Shown: positions 18,409-27,715 of the stretch, piece after piece
How positions within the stretch are numbered: position 1 is the first letter of the stretch
Layout of the letters: the number at the start of each line of letters is the position of its first letter
Source of the DNA: Blattamonas nauphoetae
Lineage: Eukaryota; Preaxostyla; Oxymonadida
Direction of reading: 5' to 3'
DNA length: 64,000 nt
Assembly (NCBI GenBank): GCA_033064195.1
Contig: JARBJD010000240.1
Span: 1 to 64,000 of the forward strand
Notes under the pieces: model-generated
Databases searched by the model: none
What the model was told of the DNA's origin: nothing
The model's input: the letters and a program-made list of their open reading frames with translations, nothing else
Position numbers and translations under genes: made by a program

Positions 18409-21400
18409 ATGTTCATTGCCTTCCATTCCATTCTGGTTGCAGTGTACAGATTCCCAGTTGCTGGGAAAGCGAATGCAATTCTCTCTGAACACATAAAAAC
18501 ATACAACGTTCGGTACGTCGATTCTGAGTACAACATCTGCTTCTTTCAAGCACTATCATTCCTCACTCTTCCTGAGGTTCCGAAGAAGAAAATCTCAATC
18601 AATATGAGGAACAGTGAAGCCTACAGATTGTTCGCACAATGGATGAATCTTTCACAACTCAAATCTCGACAATTGACACCACATCTTCAGAAGTATCCTG
18701 GATTTGATATTGCTTGTGATATTGAGAAAGCAATGATTGAATTCAACATCACAGTTCACATTTATGAATACGACGAAGACAAGAAGCGGTACTTCCTCAG
18801 TCAATCGTACATCAACGAAAATGATGATGCAAGAGTTCTTCCACTTCTGATGATTCCACTGACGGCAACTCTCGTTCATGTAATGTACATTATCGATCCT
18901 GAGAAATTAACTGGATACAAGCTCTGTCCTTATTGTCAATCGAGAGGATTCCAAGTGAAGGATTCACAATTCAAACGTAATTATGAGAAGCACCTTACTG
19001 AGTGTAAGGAACTTGATGGAAAACATATGAAGAAGATATCACTTGATCGTACACCAAGACCGTACGTACCACATATTCTTAACAACAAAACAAATGAATT
19101 TCTGATGGCACACAAGAGACAAAATGAATTCAAACCAACACAATACTACATCACTTACGATTTCGAAACAATGGAAGATCTCATTCTTGACAATCTATTT
19201 TCTGATGACAATACTCAGTTGATCTCACATTTGAAGCCTCTCTCTGTTGCATCAGCAATCAAAACAAAATCAGGTTTGAAGTCAATCTACTTTGATTTTC
19301 GAAATGGAAAAGACTTTGTGAAGCAATGGATCAGAGAACTCTTCAAATATGCTGAGACAGTTCGAGATGATAATATGTATGATGATCCAGAAATTCCATC
19401 TCAGAATGAGGTCAGTGTTATCGGATTCAACAGCTCCAGATTTGACATCAATCTCATCTTTCGTGATCTCGTTGACAAGGATTGGAAAGTGGTGAGCTTT
19501 CTTGGATCAACAACAAAGTACAAACAAGTATTGATCAGACATGAGAAAACACAACAGGTGCTTCGCTTTATTGACATGATGTCGTACACAGGACCAATGA
19601 CTTTGGATAATGCAGTGAAGGCTTTTGGAGGAAATACAACACTTCAGAAATCTTTCTTTGCTTACGAATCATTTGATTCATCAGACTACGATACAGTGCT
19701 GAGCAAACAAGAACCATTCTCCAAATATGAATTCTATTCGAGTCTGAACAACAGTGAAATGTCCGATACTGACTACCAAATGTATCTTGACGATTGGAAG
19801 AAGCAAGGATTCAAAAACAGATGGGATTACCTCAAGTTCTACAACATCAGAGACGTTGAATGTATGATTGCACCATTGGATAATCTGATTGATCTGAACT
19901 TCCAATACAAAGTGGACATGTTGCACAACCTCTCACTGTCAGCCAATGCTTCAGCAATCAAGTATGCCTGTGCCTACAATGACTTTGATATTGATGCTGA
20001 CTACAACGAATGTGACGATTCTGGACCAATCAAGATCACCAAACAATACTGGAAGTACAAAGTTGAAGGATACAGGTATCAAGACCAGAAAGCCCATCGC
20101 AATACAACCAACAATGTCACTGAAGCAGACTACGACTGGTTTGTTCAACAGTGCAAGAGAGTGTGCTATATATGCAATAGTCACTTCTCACAAGCTGTAC
20201 GACCTACATTGGATCGAATCGACAATTCAAAAGGGCAATCAAAAGAGAACGTGAAGATCTGTTGTGATTGCTGCAACACCTACAAGTCAGACCATGATGA
20301 ACATCTCACAAGATTGAGAATTCAACTGAAGAAGTATTGCATCTGGAAATCACTACCAATGACACTGACACATGAGCAGACCTATCACAAACTGAGAGCA
20401 GCAGTGACAGGTGGATTATCGAATGTTCAACATCGACAGAATATCAAAGACGTGAATCCAATCAATCACTTCCAATTCCAAGACAACAAAGTCATTTCCA
20501 CTGATACTGAACACAACATGACTCATGTATCTGGCGTTGATTTCAATTCACTTTATCCAAGTGCTTTCTCATCAATCAAGAACAAGAACAATCCATACAC
20601 TACTCACAGAATGTACATGCCAGGAAGATGTCTGTACACAGCAACTGGAGATAAAGAATGTCGTGAGATCATCGAAGACAAGAATCAGAAGACACTGTTT
20701 GTTGCAGAACTGAAAGGACACATCGATGAAAAGTACATAAATGATTTCATGAACTTCCCACCAATCTTCAGAAACATTGTGGTCAATACGATTGAAGAGA
20801 ATATTGGAGAGAAGACCTATTCGTTGATGAAGAAAGATGGATTGAAGACTGATGACAAACAAAGAAAACTCACTCAACTCTTGAGCACACACGATCAGTA
20901 TATGTTCTTTTCGACATACTATCTGTGGTTCCTCATCGACTATTGTCACTTCATTATTGAGGACGTAAAGACTGTGATGGTATTCTCGAGACATGCTGGA
21001 TTCGAACCATTCGTGACCTCATTCATGAATGACAGAATAGAAGCAATGAAGGTTGGAAACAAAGGAAAGGAACAATTCTGTAAGACCAACTTGAATGGAA
21101 GTTACGGATACGATGGAATGAACACTGAGAAGTACAACTCAATCACAATCTGCAATGAGAAGAGAACATACTTGAAGCAAATGATGAAGGGATTTGTGGC
21201 ATCAAGAGAGATCAATGAGGACAACTACATTGTGATTGAAGACAGAGAGAAAGCATCATGCAAAACATGTCTCCAAGAAGCACTGTTCACACTCGACAAT
21301 GCCAAGTTCTGGTATCTGAATTTCATCTACAACTTCATGTACAAATGTCTAGACATGAACAAGATTCACTTCTGTGAGGGAGATACTGACTCTGCATATT

Positions 21401-21921
21401 GGGCAATTAGTGGAGATCCGACTGCTGGAATCCATCAACAATTTGAACACGTGATTGCTGACAAAGAATTCTATGATACCCACAAATATGAATGGTTTCC
21501 CAATCCTGAAAAGGGAGTTGATGATGAGAAGAAGTTGTTGGGATTAGCAATTGAAAAGGAAGGTGAACAGATGATCTGTCTTGCACCAAAGTGGTACTCT
21601 CTCGATGAGAAATGCAAGATCAAAGGAGTGTCTCTGAAGAAGACAACCATCACGAGTGATGACTATGTGAAGTGCCTCAATGGAGAAACAACAGTGACGA
21701 CAACATTGAACTTTCAAACGAGAAGAATCGTGAGTCTCGCAGAGGCTTCGAACCCTTACAAGGGCAAGAGCGATGAGGACACTAATGGATTTGAGATCGC
21801 CAAAATACAACAGCAGAAACTCAGTCTCAGTGGAATTCATCTAAAGGCAATCGTACTTGAAAATGAATCATGTCCTCCATTCATTCATGGACTGAAAGCA
21901 GTGGATTACAAATTCGAATAA
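18409..21921 (+). CDS. Protein-primed family B DNA polymerase with HNH-like insert (1170 aa)
   Basis: This polymerase replicates the linear element using a protein primer. Residues about 25-165 form an N-terminal domain with NICFFQALSFL and a late conserved His (LVHVMYI), reminiscent of OTU-type cysteine proteases. A CPYC...HLTEC zinc finger (about 173-200) follows. Exonuclease motifs are YDFETMED (about 250), GFNSSRFDINLI (337) and YNIRD (477). A zinc-binding His-Me/HNH-like domain sits at about 560-635 (CYIC, LDRIDNSKGQSKENV, CCDCCNTYK). Polymerase motif A is VDFNSLYPS (709), B is KTNLNGSYGYDG (891) and C is EGDTDSAYW (989). A mini-element adds 12 residues near 1110. The frame is fully open. 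Confidence 0.93.
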   Translation: MFIAFHSILVAVYRFPVAGKANAILSEHIKTYNVRYVDSEYNICFFQALSFLTLPEVPKKKISINMRNSEAYRLFAQWMNLSQLKSRQLTPHLQKYPGFDIACDIEKAMIEFNITVHIYEYDEDKKRYFLSQSYINENDDARVLPLLMIPLTATLVHVMYIIDPEKLTGYKLCPYCQSRGFQVKDSQFKRNYEKHLTECKELDGKHMKKISLDRTPRPYVPHILNNKTNEFLMAHKRQNEFKPTQYYITYDFETMEDLILDNLFSDDNTQLISHLKPLSVASAIKTKSGLKSIYFDFRNGKDFVKQWIRELFKYAETVRDDNMYDDPEIPSQNEVSVIGFNSSRFDINLIFRDLVDKDWKVVSFLGSTTKYKQVLIRHEKTQQVLRFIDMMSYTGPMTLDNAVKAFGGNTTLQKSFFAYESFDSSDYDTVLSKQEPFSKYEFYSSLNNSEMSDTDYQMYLDDWKKQGFKNRWDYLKFYNIRDVECMIAPLDNLIDLNFQYKVDMLHNLSLSANASAIKYACAYNDFDIDADYNECDDSGPIKITKQYWKYKVEGYRYQDQKAHRNTTNNVTEADYDWFVQQCKRVCYICNSHFSQAVRPTLDRIDNSKGQSKENVKICCDCCNTYKSDHDEHLTRLRIQLKKYCIWKSLPMTLTHEQTYHKLRAAVTGGLSNVQHRQNIKDVNPINHFQFQDNKVISTDTEHNMTHVSGVDFNSLYPSAFSSIKNKNNPYTTHRMYMPGRCLYTATGDKECREIIEDKNQKTLFVAELKGHIDEKYINDFMNFPPIFRNIVVNTIEENIGEKTYSLMKKDGLKTDDKQRKLTQLLSTHDQYMFFSTYYLWFLIDYCHFIIEDVKTVMVFSRHAGFEPFVTSFMNDRIEAMKVGNKGKEQFCKTNLNGSYGYDGMNTEKYNSITICNEKRTYLKQMMKGFVASREINEDNYIVIEDREKASCKTCLQEALFTLDNAKFWYLNFIYNFMYKCLDMNKIHFCEGDTDSAYWAISGDPTAGIHQQFEHVIADKEFYDTHKYEWFPNPEKGVDDEKKLLGLAIEKEGEQMICLAPKWYSLDEKCKIKGVSLKKTTITSDDYVKCLNGETTVTTTLNFQTRRIVSLAEASNPYKGKSDEDTNGFEIAKIQQQKLSLSGIHLKAIVLENESCPPFIHGLKAVDYKFE
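21734..21770 (-). repeat. Palindromic mini-element in the polymerase gene
   Basis: It is inserted between the conserved QTRR and SNGFE/TNGFE parts; copy A lacks it. The net difference is 36 bp, read in frame as SLAEASNPYKGK. The core on its own strand is AGGGTTCGAAGCCTC. Confidence 0.85.
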
Positions 21922-22323
21922 ACACAAACTGTATTTTTGAATAAATGGATGATTCCAAAATCATTGCAATTGTCAAAAACCTTGCAACCCACACACGACT
22001 CCGTCGAAGTTCAATAAGTCATGTCAGAAATGATCCAACTCAAATTTTACCCGTCTATCATACCAAAGATGGATGGGAAGAGTATGATGCAGATGAGGAC
22101 ACATATTTTAATGATTGGTTGACGGGAGATCTATCTCCAAATTTGTCACTTGCTGATGGAAGGAGAGTTGTCCAATTGTTTGTGAACGGATTCACAGGAA
22201 AACAGATAGACGATATCACCGCTGAACGAGCATATCAAGCTTATCAACAATTTTACTATGAATTGAATCCAATCTATTTTGGACAACCGGTTGCACCATC
22301 AACGATTCCAAAACAAATGTCCG

Positions 22324-22364
22324 ACTCGACCCCTGTCGGGTTCGAAACCATGCAAATGCAAGAC
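22324..22364 (+). repeat. Diverged palindromic mini-element in integrase
   Basis: It aligns over its full 41-bp length (counting both flanking AC) with the copies at 22415 and 26255 and retains GTCGGGTTCGAAACC. The second hairpin is eroded. Confidence 0.65.
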
Positions 22365-22414
22365 AGTTCCACACTATCGTCATCAATCAGAGCTGGTAAG
22401 AAGAGACGTTTGAA

Positions 22415-22455
22415 ACTCGACCCCAGTCGGGATCGAAGCCTCGCAGATGCGAGAC
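22415..22455 (+). repeat. Palindromic mini-element in integrase
   Basis: Flanked by AC on both sides: CTCGACCCCAGTCGGGATCG forms the first hairpin and CTCGCAGATGCGAG the second. It adds LDPSRDRSLADAR in frame. Confidence 0.8.
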
Positions 22456-23928
22456 AATCACATCATGACTTTCCAGCACGGGAGAGAAGGTTCAATGAAG
22501 ATATATTTCTGACGATTTCACAGGTGCCTGACATTGTGTCAATGAATCCATCAGAGGTGACACGATCGGAATTAACCACTCGCCAAGTCCTCGATAAATT
22601 GGAAGTGATGAAAGGAATGTTTGATCATCAACAAAAAGACAATTCAGAAGATGAACAGATCAAAGCTGAGAACTCAATCATGGATAATCAGCAACGAATG
22701 GAACAATTCATCACAAAACAGATTGTCGATTCGAAGAAGATGAATCGTGACTTGTTTGTTTTATCACACATACCCAGAGCTGTTGATAGTGATGACACTG
22801 ATTTCATTCTTGCTCATCCTAAACAAATCCCGTATGGTGGACGATCATTTCAAGATTGGTACGAGGAATATGTTCACCGATGGACTCTAGCAAATCCAAA
22901 ACAAACAATGAACTTACGGGAAAAACAACGAGCAAATATCGCCAATGGAATACCAAAGATAACAAGACCGGTTGAAAAAATCGAGTTTCCTTTTCGATCA
23001 AAGATGCAGTTCATGTCGAAGGCAATAACTGGTGATCCACACCAAACATCAGACAGAAAAAATACCACAAAAGTGTGACAGACCCTACTTCTCACCGAAG
23101 TCAGGATCATGGGAAATTGATCTCGTTTTCATTCAATCACCAACATCAAAAACAGTACTGCAGATTTATCTATTTGCCATCAACATCAACACCAAATACC
23201 TGGTTGTCATTCCTGTTCTGGATAAATCATGGAGCAAAGTCAAGACTGCAATCAACGATCTGATTAATCATCGTGGAGTTTGCGTCAACAACATTCGTGG
23301 TGATGGAGAAGCTGCTTGGACAAGTGGAGAAGCATCAACGTATTTTAAGCAACCAAAAGTCAATACTTATTTCACGAGTTCACCATTCACAAATCACAAT
23401 CGAATTGTCGATCGAGTGATCAGAACTATCAGAGATGTATTCCAAGACAATGCTACACAGATGGCAAATCATTCACTGATGAATCAGATGGTGAACTATT
23501 ACAACGTGACTCCACATCGAGCGTACTGGAACAAATTCACTCCACAGCAGGCACAAAACAATCGTGAAATCGAAGCACTGTATATCTCTAGTTGTGAAGA
23601 ACAATTGAAGAACATCCAAAGACAGCAGACAACGCAGATGCTTTGGCGATATAAACCAGGAAACATACTGTTGATTCGCCTAGATTTGAACAAAACTGCT
23701 GCCAAGTTTCAGAAGAAGCGAAGACAGTTTCAATTCGTGGGACAATTCATTGAGTACAAACACGGAAATGTTGTGGCATCATTACTGAATGGACTCACCA
23801 GTTTGTCGAATGTGGTGTACGTTCCGATTCAACACACAAAATATCACGCTGCTTCCATCGACGATTTGTCACCAGAGTTCTTTGACGAATTTAATTTGGT
23901 GTAAGTCAGAAGTTTTTATTTCAGTAAA

Positions 23929-24279
23929 ATGACATCATTGAAAATAATAGAACCTTTTGATCCTGAACAGAAAGAGTTCACAAACATTCATGACTTTCAG
24001 AGATATTTGGAAAAGAATAGAAAGGAATTGAATGAATTGACGACACAAAACCTAAATAGGATGATTCAAATTGATGGATACAGAATAACAAAAATAAGAG
24101 GTGAGATAGCACTGAGGAAAGTCAACAATGAAAGCATAGGTGAATCCTCGATTGATCAGAAATTGTCAGATATCGAAGAATCTATTCGAACACTAACAGA
24201 TAGTCTCAGCATGAGGCTTCGAAGTCTTGAGGAGACCATTCACAATCTCCTCCAAGACTTTTCCGACTCTTCTGATTAA
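23929..24279 (+). CDS. Coiled-coil Maverick protein (116 aa)
   Basis: Homologue of 3550-3936 in copy A. It begins MTSLKIIEPFDPEQKEF and has a basic middle and a coiled-coil C-terminal half (DQKLSDIEESIRTLTDSLS). A TTTTTATTTCAG block precedes the start. Its last 87 bp overlap, tail to tail, the packaging ATPase gene on the other strand. Function unknown. Confidence 0.75.
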   Translation: MTSLKIIEPFDPEQKEFTNIHDFQRYLEKNRKELNELTTQNLNRMIQIDGYRITKIRGEIALRKVNNESIGESSIDQKLSDIEESIRTLTDSLSMRLRSLEETIHNLLQDFSDSSD

Positions 24280-25104
24280 ACCATCTTTGTTGATCTCAGT
24301 CAGTGATACTCCATCAGTGTTGTATCGAAGAATAATTGCTTCACACTTTTGTTTTCGTTGATAGACATTCCAGAAGTGTCGAATGTCAATTGGTGAGTTC
24401 AACTGAGGATAGACTCGACTGATTCGTTCTTTGTTGAATCCGCCAAAGATCCACATTGAATCAATGTTTGACTTCATATCTGCTGACAAACTGAAGAGCT
24501 CGTGCATTGTCAGAAAGAAAGTGAACTTCGGTTGTCGATTCTCCAGTAACAAGTCCATCATTGTCATTCTATTTTTGGATGTCCTTCGTTCACCTAGGAT
24601 CCTACGACAGTCATCAAGAAGAATAATCGTTTGGAGATTCTTCACTGAGAAATCATCGATGTAAAGTGAGTCAAAGAGATTCTCTCTGCATTCATCAGTA
24701 ATTCTGTTCTGCCATTGATTGTCAATAATTTCTTCATATGCAGCTTTCGATTCGGAGAGTTCCAAGAGAAATGGTAGTGCTTCATCATATTTCACTTTCA
24801 CATACGGAACATTCAGTATTGGTTTGAATTTATCGAATGTCGGATCAATGTTCTTATCAGTGACGAATACAAACAGATGGAATAGTTCGTTTCTGACTTG
24901 AAAATTTTGGAGTTTGGCAACCTCTCGAAGAGCATTGAATGTCTTTCCACTTCCTCTGTTTCCAACGAGGACATTCACACTATTGCGATTGAAATTCAAG
25001 TCTGGATGAATCTGTGATTGGACTTCATGAGAAACATTTCTGTTTGATGCTTCATTCAATTACGCATTCACGTATGCTGTCAATGATGAGGTTGATCTTT
25101 TCAT
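24193..25104 (-). pseudogene. Packaging ATPase with early nonsense codon
   Basis: The natural start is ATG at 25104 (MKRSTSSLTAYVNA), matching copy A, but codon 15 is TAA (25060-25062) where copy A has AAA. Downstream the gene is open to 24193: VLVGNRGSGKT (Walker A), IILLDDC (Walker B) and a C-terminal tail longer than in copy A because it reads into the antisense of the coiled-coil gene. A Met at 25059 could restart translation just after the stop and would keep the whole P-loop domain, so residual function cannot be excluded. Confidence 0.85.
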
Positions 25105-25138
25105 TTATGATTTATCTGCATTTAAAATGTAGTTTTCA

Positions 25139-25150
25139 TTTTTTTATTTT
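25139..25150 (+). promoter_or_regulatory. T-rich start-proximal motif
   Basis: TTTTTTTATTTT, 13 bp before the ATG at 25164. The block and the following GTATGAAAACA are conserved before the copy A homologue. Confidence 0.5.
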
Positions 25151-25163
25151 GTATGAAAACAAC

Positions 25164-26126
25164 ATGACTGAAAAGATAAAGTTCAATCCACCACAAAGAA
25201 AAGCACAGGCGAAGAGACCGAAAATGAGATATGAACAGGCAACCAGAGATGCGATGAAACAAATCTTTGCTGATGATGATATTCGCACCAAATTCAATTC
25301 TGCACTCAGTAGTGTTCCGTCCGCATTGGAATATATTGAACGAACAGGACACAATTGGGAAGTGAAAATGGAAAAATATGGTCAAGTTCCTGATGTGATG
25401 GTCTACGACAAAGACACAAAAGATCTGATCGCCGCCAATGGTTTTATGCTTGCACCATATCACAGTCGACCTGTCATCGAAACATATTATTCAATGAATC
25501 CAACGCCAGATTCACGTCGTCAGACATCATATTCACAATTTCGTCAAGATAACGGAAGAAAAATCAAAGCTGTCCATCAGAATTTTCTCAAAACTGGTAC
25601 ATATGATGTACCCTCCACATATCACGACATTAGCTACGCAGAAATGCAAGAACAACGATCAAAACAACCTTCTGCAATCATGAAGAAAGCCGTTGGTGAA
25701 TTCATGAATGAAACGTTGAAGGTCTATCGTGCAAGTCGAGATCAACCAGCAGATCTCAGCAAAAATGTGTTGGACAATATGGTTTTCAATTCCATTCAAT
25801 CCAAGATTGCATCAAAGATGTGGGATCAGTGGCTTGAAGACAATGTTGAAGGATTCATCAGTTCAAATCCAGATCATCAGAGATTTAAAACAAGAAAAGC
25901 TTTTAAGGAACAGATTCATCCACAGTTTCTCGAAATCATTGAGAGTACAGAAGATTTAAATACTTTCCTTGGTCGACATACAGCTGCCATCTCAACACTT
26001 GTGAATCAACTGACGCGTGAAGCATATCAAACAAGAACTGAAGACGTCGGTAGATTCCAAAAGGATTACATGCCTGAATATGCTCAATACGCACATTTGG
26101 TCAAGACCATGGGAGTAAGCGGTTAA
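25164..26126 (+). CDS. Conserved Maverick protein, unknown function (320 aa)
   Basis: Intact homologue of the frameshifted 1703-2655 gene. The start MTEKIKFNPPQRKAQAKRPK follows the T-rich motif; longer upstream reading frames lack conservation. The N-terminus is basic and the body mostly helical, with the highly conserved segment SKNVLDNMVFNSIQSKIASK. There are no membrane spans and no recognised catalytic motif. It is divergently transcribed from the packaging ATPase. A structural or scaffolding virion role is possible from position only. Confidence 0.8.
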   Translation: MTEKIKFNPPQRKAQAKRPKMRYEQATRDAMKQIFADDDIRTKFNSALSSVPSALEYIERTGHNWEVKMEKYGQVPDVMVYDKDTKDLIAANGFMLAPYHSRPVIETYYSMNPTPDSRRQTSYSQFRQDNGRKIKAVHQNFLKTGTYDVPSTYHDISYAEMQEQRSKQPSAIMKKAVGEFMNETLKVYRASRDQPADLSKNVLDNMVFNSIQSKIASKMWDQWLEDNVEGFISSNPDHQRFKTRKAFKEQIHPQFLEIIESTEDLNTFLGRHTAAISTLVNQLTREAYQTRTEDVGRFQKDYMPEYAQYAHLVKTMGVSG

Positions 26127-26144
26127 CTAAAACATAAATAATCG

Positions 26145-26156
26145 TTTTTTATTTTT
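26145..26156 (+). promoter_or_regulatory. T-rich start-proximal motif
   Basis: An exact TTTTTTATTTTT, 10 bp before the ATG at 26167. Confidence 0.55.
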
Positions 26157-26166
26157 ATTGAAAGTG

Positions 26167-26781
26167 ATGCAACCAATTCTAAGTTGTCAATTTACGAAAC
26201 ACACAAGTTCTTCTTCTGTTCCAACATCAATCACCAACAATGTCATCATCGATAACTCGACCCCAGTCGGGTTCGAAGCCTCGCAGAGGCGAGACAAAGG
26301 ATCAACTTCTGGAAGGTCAAGTCTTGAAGATCGAAATGAATCATCAATGAGGGACCATGAACGAGACAAATATGATCCACCACTCGAGGTGTATCCATCA
26401 GCACCGATACAGAGCCGGTCAATACCACTGCGAGAATACACGTCCAATATTTCAGCATTCAAAGATCAACTACTGCTCGTCTACAAGAATGCATTCGCCT
26501 GTGAAAAGAAACTTCTGAATAATCTCATTGAACCATCGAAGAAACTGATCACAAACCAAAGTGATTTATGTGCACTGATTGCGACACTGACAGGAATAAA
26601 CGATGTCGTGATTGAACTTGATGATCTGTCAACAAAATGTTCATGCATTTATTCTCTCCCAATCTTTCGAACCATTTTCAAGATCCTTGTTGGTGGAAAA
26701 GATAGGAGTATCGCCTACAATGAAGCTTACAACACTATTCTCAACTATGGTATTTCATTCACGAAGGCAATCCCGAGATAA
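26167..26781 (+). CDS. Conserved Maverick protein, unknown function (204 aa)
   Basis: Starts MQPILSCQFTKHTSS as in copy A. A 39-bp mini-element inserts 13 residues (STPVGFEASQRRDK replacing one Thr) into the variable N-terminal part. The conserved C-terminal region (YTSNISAFKDQLLLVYKNAF to ISFTKAIPR) looks helical. It ends in TAA where copy A ends in TAG. No family recognised. Confidence 0.8.
   Translation: MQPILSCQFTKHTSSSSVPTSITNNVIIDNSTPVGFEASQRRDKGSTSGRSSLEDRNESSMRDHERDKYDPPLEVYPSAPIQSRSIPLREYTSNISAFKDQLLLVYKNAFACEKKLLNNLIEPSKKLITNQSDLCALIATLTGINDVVIELDDLSTKCSCIYSLPIFRTIFKILVGGKDRSIAYNEAYNTILNYGISFTKAIPR
26255..26295 (+). repeat. Palindromic mini-element with empty counterpart in copy A
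   Basis: Flanked by AC at each end. CTCGACCCCAGTCGGGTTCG and CCTCGCAGAGGCGAG give two adjacent hairpins. Copy A at about 1585 lacks it, and removing 39 bp makes the two loci the same length. Confidence 0.88.
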
Positions 26782-26798
26782 ATTATGAACGAATTAGA

Positions 26799-26810
26799 TT
26801 TTTTATTTTT
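26799..26810 (+). promoter_or_regulatory. T-rich start-proximal motif
   Basis: An exact TTTTTTATTTTT, 6 bp before the ATG at 26817 (ACTAAAATG). Confidence 0.55.
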
Positions 26811-26816
26811 ACTAAA

Positions 26817-27128
26817 ATGGCACCAGGAAGTTTCAACAAACTCAAAAATATCAGCAAACAATTCTTTCAATTCATCAAACCATTCGCACCCTCATTACTT
26901 CAAGTCGGAGGTGGATTGCTGTCACAAACCAACAGTAAATTCGGACAAACAGCAGGAGGAATACTCAATGGATTAGGAGGAATGATGGATGTGTACCAGC
27001 AAAACAAAGCAATCAATCGAGCACCACAACAACAGATGATAGATTATGAACCTCCACGAAATGGACGGTATTCAAACGATGACATGCCTCAATCATCAAA
27101 TTCCAAAATTCAATTCAAAGGATTATAA
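26817..27128 (+). CDS. Small Gly-rich MAPGSF protein (103 aa)
   Basis: Full-length homologue of 693-1043, without the palindromic insert (QMI is directly followed by DYEPP). The hydrophobic glycine-rich middle is FAPSLLQVGGGLLSQ to GGILNGLGGMMD, and the tail is SSNSKIQFKGL. A partial second copy of the same gene lies at 27589-27810, and the downstream flank of that partial copy, not of this one, matches the flank in copy A. This full copy may therefore have been added by duplication or recombination. Confidence 0.75.
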   Translation: MAPGSFNKLKNISKQFFQFIKPFAPSLLQVGGGLLSQTNSKFGQTAGGILNGLGGMMDVYQQNKAINRAPQQQMIDYEPPRNGRYSNDDMPQSSNSKIQFKGL

Positions 27129-27540
27129 TTTGTTTGTGTTCAAGTTTCAACTCTTTTCCTTTGAGATTTTCTCATTTTCACTTCATTAATCATGTTCAAT
27201 TCACTTCTTGTTTTCACATAATGCTCTTCAATATTTCAGACAGCTCTTATTTCCCAAAAACACGCACGATCACAATCACCAACACTTCTTTTTTCGATGT
27301 ATTCCCATCATTGACTTTAGTCAGTGAGAAAAAACCATCAAAGAAGACATAATAACGCATTATCGACTTGTTTTTATAATTATTGTTGTAGAACAAACTG
27401 AAACAGCAGCACCCAAAGTTTGCATTTTCATGATCTATGAAGTGACCATTTTCCTTTTTACTTTTTTTTCCATTCAAATATCATATATAAGAAGACTTTT
27501 TTGAAATGAAAGAAACGAAATGGTATTGTAGGTATTTAGT
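27129..27540. other. AT-rich non-coding insert between duplicated genes
   Basis: It is absent from the corresponding place in copy A. No gene or repeat was recognised, and the right edge is the hAT-like end at 27541-27585. It probably arrived with, or is a remnant of, a transposon. Confidence 0.5.
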
Positions 27541-27585
27541 GGGATCAGATCCGACTGGGATCACTGGGATCAAATCAGAAGCCTG
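27541..27585 (-). mobile_element. Solo hAT-like terminal sequence
   Basis: Read inward on the minus strand it starts CAGGCTTCTGATTTGATCCC and then repeats GATCCCAGT-type words. This matches the left end of the hAT at 8868 (CAGGCTTCTGATCAGGATCC). It abuts the truncated MAPGSF gene at GGAATGAT. No partner end was seen to the left. Confidence 0.6.
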
Positions 27586-27638
27586 GGAATGATGGACTCC
27601 TATCAGCAAAGTAAAGCAATGAATCAGTCACAAAAGCC

Positions 27639-27676
27639 ACTCTCCCCTCAGGAGGGTTCGATGCCTCTGGCGAGAC
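27639..27676 (+). repeat. Palindromic mini-element, tandem unit 1
   Basis: GGAGGGTTCGATGCCTC core, ending GCGAG and flanked by AC. Its right AC is also the left AC of the next unit. Confidence 0.8.
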
Positions 27677-27715
27677 TCGACCCCAGTCGGGGTCGAAGCC
27701 TTGCAGAGGCAAGAA
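27675..27715 (+). repeat. Palindromic mini-element, tandem unit 2
   Basis: The first hairpin, CGACCCCAGTCGGGGTCG, is a perfect 7-bp stem. The second is TTGCAGAGGCAAG. It directly follows unit 1, sharing AC. Confidence 0.8.

Larger units (their letters stand above)
21945..23904 (+). pseudogene. Retroviral-type integrase, frameshifted
   Basis: This is the homologue of the intact integrase of copy A. The first frame (ATG 21945) runs to 23078 and the catalytic half continues from about 23060 in another frame. The change lies in the A-run near 23056-23062, where copy A reads KKVPQKCDRPYF without a break. The core motifs WEIDLVF, IRGDGEAAW and IVDRVIRTIRD are present in the second part. Two mini-elements lie in the variable N-terminal linker, read as STPVGFETMQMQDS and LDPSRDRSLADARQ. 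The start codon is preceded by GTATTTTTGAATAAATG. Confidence 0.88.

Noticed and set aside
781-27715. Mini-elements as introner-type introns
   Set aside because: Only the reversed copies begin with GT and end with AG; the forward copies do not. Splicing the GT-AG parts (35 or 37 nt) would break the frame, while the net insert in genes is 36 or 39.
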